From assembly GCA_905250115.1 (NCBI GenBank), contig CAJNOI010000052.1, positions 459,551-523,550 of the forward strand: 64,000 nt of DNA, given 5' to 3'. This document shows, piece by piece, positions 59,962 through 64,000 of the stretch; the first letter of the stretch is position 1; each line of letters begins with the position of its first letter. A program made the translations under genes and the position numbers. The stretch comes from Adineta steineri. Taxonomy: Eukaryota; Rotifera; Eurotatoria; Adinetida; Adinetidae. Below the pieces are notes generated by a model. That model saw only the letters and a list, made by a program, of their open reading frames with translations, ran no database searches and had not been told where the DNA came from.

Positions 59962-62390
59962 ATGGATAAGTCAAAGGAGAGTATTGAACGTCTTTGCCAT
60001 CAATTTTTACCAGATATCGTTGATCTACTTCGTTTTCTACGAACTTATAATATGAAAGAAACTGAAACATGTTTTCGTCGTGAATGTCATTCACATGTTA
60101 ATACTCTTAATAAAACTTCTGTAACAAATGAAGATCAATCTATTCCTAATTCAATTAATGTTAATGATTATTTTGTTGTATATTCCTATTTATCAAATTT
60201 TATTTTCAATTCTCCTTATCAAATCGAACTTATGCAATTTCTTTTTCCACTTTTTGTACATCTCTATTTGGATTTACTTGAACATAATTATATAAATGAA
60301 TGTCAACAATTTTATAAACAATTTGTACATTCAACATTTTATTCATTACATTCTGAATTTTTTAATCAATTAAAACTTATTTCAAAATCATCTAAACATC
60401 TTCATCAATGTACATTGACGAATGCATTTCGTACAAGTCGATTTTTCTTACGTTTATCAATGACTAGTTGTAAAGAATTACAAAATTTTATTGATTATAC
60501 AAAAAATTTAACAAAAATAAATTCACAATTTTATTTAACAGCATCACAAATTTCATTACTCTTATCAATATTTCAACAATATATTAAAGTTGATATTAAT
60601 CAACAAGTATTTACATCATCGAATATTGTACGTTATCAAACTAGTGAACAACCAATGACACCAATATTTGTTCATACAAATCTTGCTAATAAAATACAAT
60701 TCACGCGTTTATATACTGGACTTTTTCCATTACAATCATTACCAAATGATTCTAATAGATCATCAGGTAATAAAAATAGACCAGAATATAACTAGAGATC
60801 TTAGCTTTCGAGTTGATCCAGGCAAATGTCAGTCATAGGGATGCAACGGTGACGATAACCGTAGGAACCGGTAACCGTTCCACCGATGGCCAATCTGAAC
60901 CCGTAAACGTTCCATCTTGAGGGTGTGGAAGTAGGAGTAGGTATGGGGTGGACGTAAGTGATAGATGAAATAAATACCCATATCCAAACCCTCAAGATGG
61001 AACGGTTACCGATTCATATGGTGAACCGGTGACTGACCGTCACCGTTGCATCCCTAGTCAGTCATACCCCTATAATTAATATTTCTGTGAATAATAAATG
61101 CGTCGTTTAGTATGAATATGGTTGTTCTATTTCATACACTTCTTATTTATTCTTCATTTTAATCTATAAATCTGTTTAGCTCAATATTCTCAATTAAATC
61201 GAGGAGACTTATCATCATCATATCCACAAATAAATTATAATCGTCTTCCTAATACGAATGATTTAAATAATATACCTCGTCTTGGTCCACATCAATTACC
61301 ATCAATATGTTTATTTACATTAAAAAATTCTAAACAAATAATCAACTGTATTAATCTATCAAATGATTGTCGTTTGTTAGCTGTTGGTTTTCAATCATCA
61401 GAAATTTTAATTTGTTCATTAAATCCAAATAATAAACTATATTCAATGAAATCAACAAAAGAACTTCGCCATTTACTTAATAAATCAACACGAAATTATA
61501 ATCTAGATACATCATCATTTATAGAAACATCAAATGAACGAGTACTTATTGGACATACATCAGCAATATTTACATTAGCATTCGAACCAACAAAACAAAC
61601 TTATCTATTATCTGGTTCACAAGATTGTACTATACGTTTATGGCATTTAACTATATGGTCTTGTCTTATTGTTTATAAAATGCATTTTCAACCTATACTC
61701 GATAGTAAATTCAATTTTGAATTCAGTCTTCTTTTTTTTACTTCTCTTCGTTTGATTTCAGTTGCATTCGCTCCTGTTGGTCATATCTTTGCTTCATGTA
61801 GTATCGATGGTCTAATCTGTCTATGGACAATTGATAAAATCAATCCATTTCGAATCTATCCTGAATATGAATATAGTGGTCCAATAAATCTAGTTGTATT
61901 TCATCCTAATTCAAATTATCTTGCTTCAGCACATAATGATCATACAATACATTTATGGAATATTCAAAATGAAAATGCTTTAGTAAGAATTTTTAATGGT
62001 CATCGTCATCAAATAAGTTCACTTTGTTTTTCGCCTAATGGACATTTTCTGGTATCAGGTTGTTGGAATGGTGAAATTATTCTATGGGATATACAAAATA
62101 ATCTCCAAATAGCACATTTGTTTCTACATAAACAAGCTATTTCTTCTATTGAATTTAGTCCATTAACAGGAACATTATTATTAATATCAAGTATTGATTC
62201 AACAATTTCTCTATGGAATTGTTTTATGATAACAAAAATTTATGATGAAAAATTAACTGATTCAATGAATAAGAATTTATCATCACATAAAATACTTTTA
62301 AATGTATTCAAAACAAAAAATATACCAATATTTCATATAAAATTTTCAAAAGAAAATATTCTTTATGCTATTGGTTTAACTAATGAATGA
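59962..62390 (+). CDS. taf5: TAF5-type WD40 transcription factor subunit
   Basis: Three exons: 59962-60766, 61180-61704 and 61762-62390, giving 652 aa. Start at the first ATG, 59962. The N-terminus has a LisH-like segment (LLRFLRTYNMKETETCFRRE) and the TAF5 NTD2 domain (VVYSYLSNFIFNSPYQIELMQ... LFPLFVHLYLDLLEH). At least five WD40 repeats follow (LLSGSQDCTIRLW, FASCSIDGLICLW, LASAHNDHTIHLW, LVSGCWNGEIILW, SSIDSTISLW), ending in NIPIFHIKFSKENILYAIGL. TAF5 scaffolds TFIID, and TAF5/TAF5L scaffold SAGA; the C-terminus fits TAF5 slightly better, and TAF5L is the alternative. The 57-bp intron at 61705-61761 is in frame without stops, so it can be mistaken for coding sequence; removing it restores HFQPILDIAFAPVGHIFAS. 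Intron 1 carries a MITE. Confidence 0.88.
60836..61056. mobile_element. Foldback hAT-like MITE in TAF5 intron 1
   Basis: 221 bp with long inverted ends beginning TAGGGATGCAACGGTGACG and ending CGTCACCGTTGCATCCCTA. Perfect 8-bp duplication GTCAGTCA at 60828-60835 and 61057-61064. Inside, at 60916-60996, is a GTGGG-type foldback with ATCTTGAGGGTGTGG and CCAAACCCTCAAGAT arms, so the element is a palindrome within a palindrome. Confidence 0.85.
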
Positions 62391-62542
62391 ATAAAAATAA
62401 CTAATGATTCTACACATTTTTTCAATAATTTTTGAGAGGCTAAAGTTATCAAGCTCGAAATTGTTATTCTGAACAAGTGTCTATACATTCATTTTTGATA
62501 TTCTAACTCCTATTACATTGAATTATAGTTTATGTTTTGATG

Positions 62543-62733
62543 CAGTGGCGGATTTAGAGGGAGGGGGCGATCGATCCCCCTTCCGAATATTTTTTGATTT
62601 TTTATAGCAAAAATGAACGAAAAAATAGGTTCACACTACTTCGATTAGACTCAAAAAATAGCTTTTAGTCAAAATCGCCCCCCCCCTCTTCAGGTATCGC
62701 CCCTCCCCTTCCAAAATTCTAAGTTCGCCACTG
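62543..62733. mobile_element. hAT-like MITE, copy 2, perfect 8-bp target duplication
   Basis: 191 bp, ends CAGTGGCGGATTTAGAG and TCTAAGTTCGCCACTG. TTTTGATG flanks it exactly on both sides (62535-62542 and 62734-62741). In reverse complement it matches 11102-11282 along its length, including AATCGAAGTAGTGT and ACCTATTTTTTCGTT. Confidence 0.9.
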
Positions 62734-63183
62734 TTTTGATGTGTGGTAATATTATCGCATATATATTAGAATTCAGGGCCTTCATGCGAATCGTGGGAAA
62801 AGGTATTGCAAAGTTCGATAGTCCTAATTGATTATATATGAGACACTTTTCTTGTGACTATACGACATCTATTGAATGATGACATTTATTGGTAATGTCT
62901 AGAACCAGAGAATAATCAACATACTGACGATATATTTTCACTCGTATTTTGAAAATAAAGCGTTGTGACATAAACTAACCAATTCTTAATATTTATTTTT
63001 ATGAATAAAAACTAGTATAAGTAATTAATATCATACATTTACAATTCTCTTCGAGCTTAATTTCTATATTTTAATGACAAGAATATAATTTATTATATAT
63101 GAATCAGTCTAAACTAATAGTACGATATGAATTGATTGATAAACATTGGTTTTCAATGTAAGAACAAACAAAACAATATTTAT

Positions 63184-63197
63184 TCTTTTCTTTTTAG
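63184..63197 (+). other. Splice acceptor directly abutting the COPS5 start codon
   Basis: TTCTTTTCTTTTTAG ends immediately before the ATG. Either a 5' UTR intron or a spliced-leader acceptor. Confidence 0.5.
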
Positions 63198-63571
63198 ATG
63201 GCAGGTAGTGCACAAGAAAATTTAGTTCAATTTGAAAGAATAAATAATGTTCAAGAAATAACAGCTGCTGATGAAATCTATGCATATGATGCTCCTTTTC
63301 AACAGTCAATTTTACAAACTCGACCATGGTTACAAAAGTAAACTTACTATCATGATTTATATTACAAAAAATATTTACTTGTTTGTTTTTCTTTAATTTT
63401 TAAGTCCAAATTATTTTAAACGATGTAAAATCTCTGCTTTGGCCCTATTAAAGTTAGTTATGCATGCACGTTCAGGCGGTACACTTGAAGTAATGGGCAT
63501 GTTATTAGGAAAAATTGATGGTGAAAATATGATTGTTATGGATTCATTTGCTTTACCTGTAGAAGGAACAG
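63198..63571 (+). CDS. cops5: COP9 signalosome subunit 5 (CSN5/JAB1), 5' part only
   Basis: Exons 63198-63337 and 63405-63571; the gene continues beyond the window. The encoded part runs from [16 protein letters not shown] through [20 protein letters not shown] to [33 protein letters not shown] and [11 protein letters not shown], which is nearly invariant CSN5 sequence. CSN5 is the metalloprotease of the COP9 signalosome that removes NEDD8 from cullins. The zinc-binding JAMM motif (HxH...SxxD) is expected in later exons outside this window, so intactness cannot be judged. Confidence 0.93.
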
Positions 63572-64000
63572 GTAAATTTATTTTTCAAGTATATATAAAT
63601 AAGCATATAAGTAGGAAAACTAAGATAGCGACTTTAATTGAAAGAAAAATAAAATCATTGTTTAGAATTATATTGTCTTTCGACAAAAAAGAGGCGAAGA
63701 GTTGTTGTCGCAGTTTCTACCTGTACGTTATGATTGATACTCGGAAGTAACGAATCAGTAGTCTTTTTAATGACGATTGTTCGCACTGAATGGTGATGAA
63801 CTGGAGAAAACAATGAAACTTTAGTTTGAGGCAATGAATTTTCTTCTACAGAAGAAGTTCGAGTGAAAGTGAAAATTAAAAGGATCACAGAAATCATCAG
63901 TAAGATATACTAAATTTATTTGAGCACCATGGACTGATGATTAATGAATAGATGAGAATGCAAAAGCTGGAAGTTAAGCATTGTTTAAATTTCACAAATC
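63572..64000. other. COPS5 intron to window edge
   Basis: It begins with the donor GTAAAT. No following CSN5 exon is seen before the window ends, so this intron is at least 429 bp, long for this genome. A minus-strand reading frame at 63655-63897 has no recognisable domain. Confidence 0.6.

Larger units (their letters stand above)
62391..63197. other. Intergenic between TAF5 and COPS5, contains a MITE
   Basis: Apart from the hAT-like MITE at 62543-62733 this spacer is AT-rich and unremarkable. The pyrimidine tract and AG at its right end form the COPS5 acceptor. Confidence 0.5.

Noticed and set aside
63655..63897. Minus-strand frame inside the COPS5 intron as a nested gene
   Set aside because: Short, compositionally plain and without homology I can recognise.
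1..64000. CRISPR array, bacterial operon signals or rRNA genes
   Set aside because: No regularly spaced direct repeats with unique spacers, no Shine-Dalgarno-type gene starts and no rRNA-like conserved blocks were seen; the genes are clearly spliced and eukaryotic.

Overview
The window reads as a bilaterian animal genome. It is AT-rich, with short GT-AG introns (mostly 45 to 75 bp), and it encodes animal genes: a D1-like amine receptor, TMEM198, MEKK2/3, Gemin2, PXMP4 and MGST1. My best guess is a bdelloid rotifer. Two intronless genes of bacterial type (arginine deiminase and a CtlX-like citrulline hydrolase) sit among the animal genes. Foldback sequences rich in GTGGG/TGTGGG recur, and TGTGGG is, as I recall, the bdelloid telomere unit. 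Several ATG codons directly follow a pyrimidine-rich AG acceptor, as expected with spliced-leader trans-splicing. The species assignment is inference.

Layout. 0.6-3.2 kb: TMEM198 (+). 4.1-5.8 kb: an unrecognised single-pass membrane protein (+). 7.9-10.1 kb: PB1-domain MEKK2/3-type MAP3K (+). 10.1-12.1 kb: intergenic, with one DNA element nested in another. 12.1-14.0 kb: Rab GDI (-), divergent from NUP50. 14.5-22.2 kb: a compact same-strand run of NUP50, GEMIN2, AUH and SLC25A19, possibly an operon. 22.2-32.4 kb: accessory region carrying the two deiminase-fold genes between inverted repeats, plus several small elements. 32.4-33.9 kb: a secreted YHYH/mucin-like protein whose repeat tract is interrupted by an assembly gap. 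34-37.4 kb: duplicated non-coding sequence. 37.4-42.5 kb: a large disordered protein (+). 42.6-45.2 kb: D1-like GPCR (-). 49.1-49.7 kb: PXMP4 (-). 51.5-57.4 kb: VWA3-type protein with three vWA modules (-). 58.0-58.5 kb: MGST1 (-). 60.0-62.4 kb: TAF5-type WD40 protein (+). 63.2 kb to the end: the 5' part of COPS5/CSN5 (+).

How the genes relate. Most are unrelated housekeeping genes. The exception is the ADI and CtlX pair. ADI would convert arginine to citrulline plus ammonia, and CtlX-family enzymes hydrolyse citrulline to ornithine. Together they make a short arginine-to-ornithine route that animals normally lack. The two genes lie between a pair of roughly 0.5-0.7 kb inverted repeats.

The non-coding part is rich in small non-autonomous DNA transposons. 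Several have readable target-site duplications, and two can be compared with an unoccupied related site elsewhere in the window. Exon boundaries were inferred by eye from GT-AG sites, frame continuity and family similarity; for every multi-exon gene lying wholly inside the window, apart from the gap-broken one, the exon lengths add up to a multiple of three.
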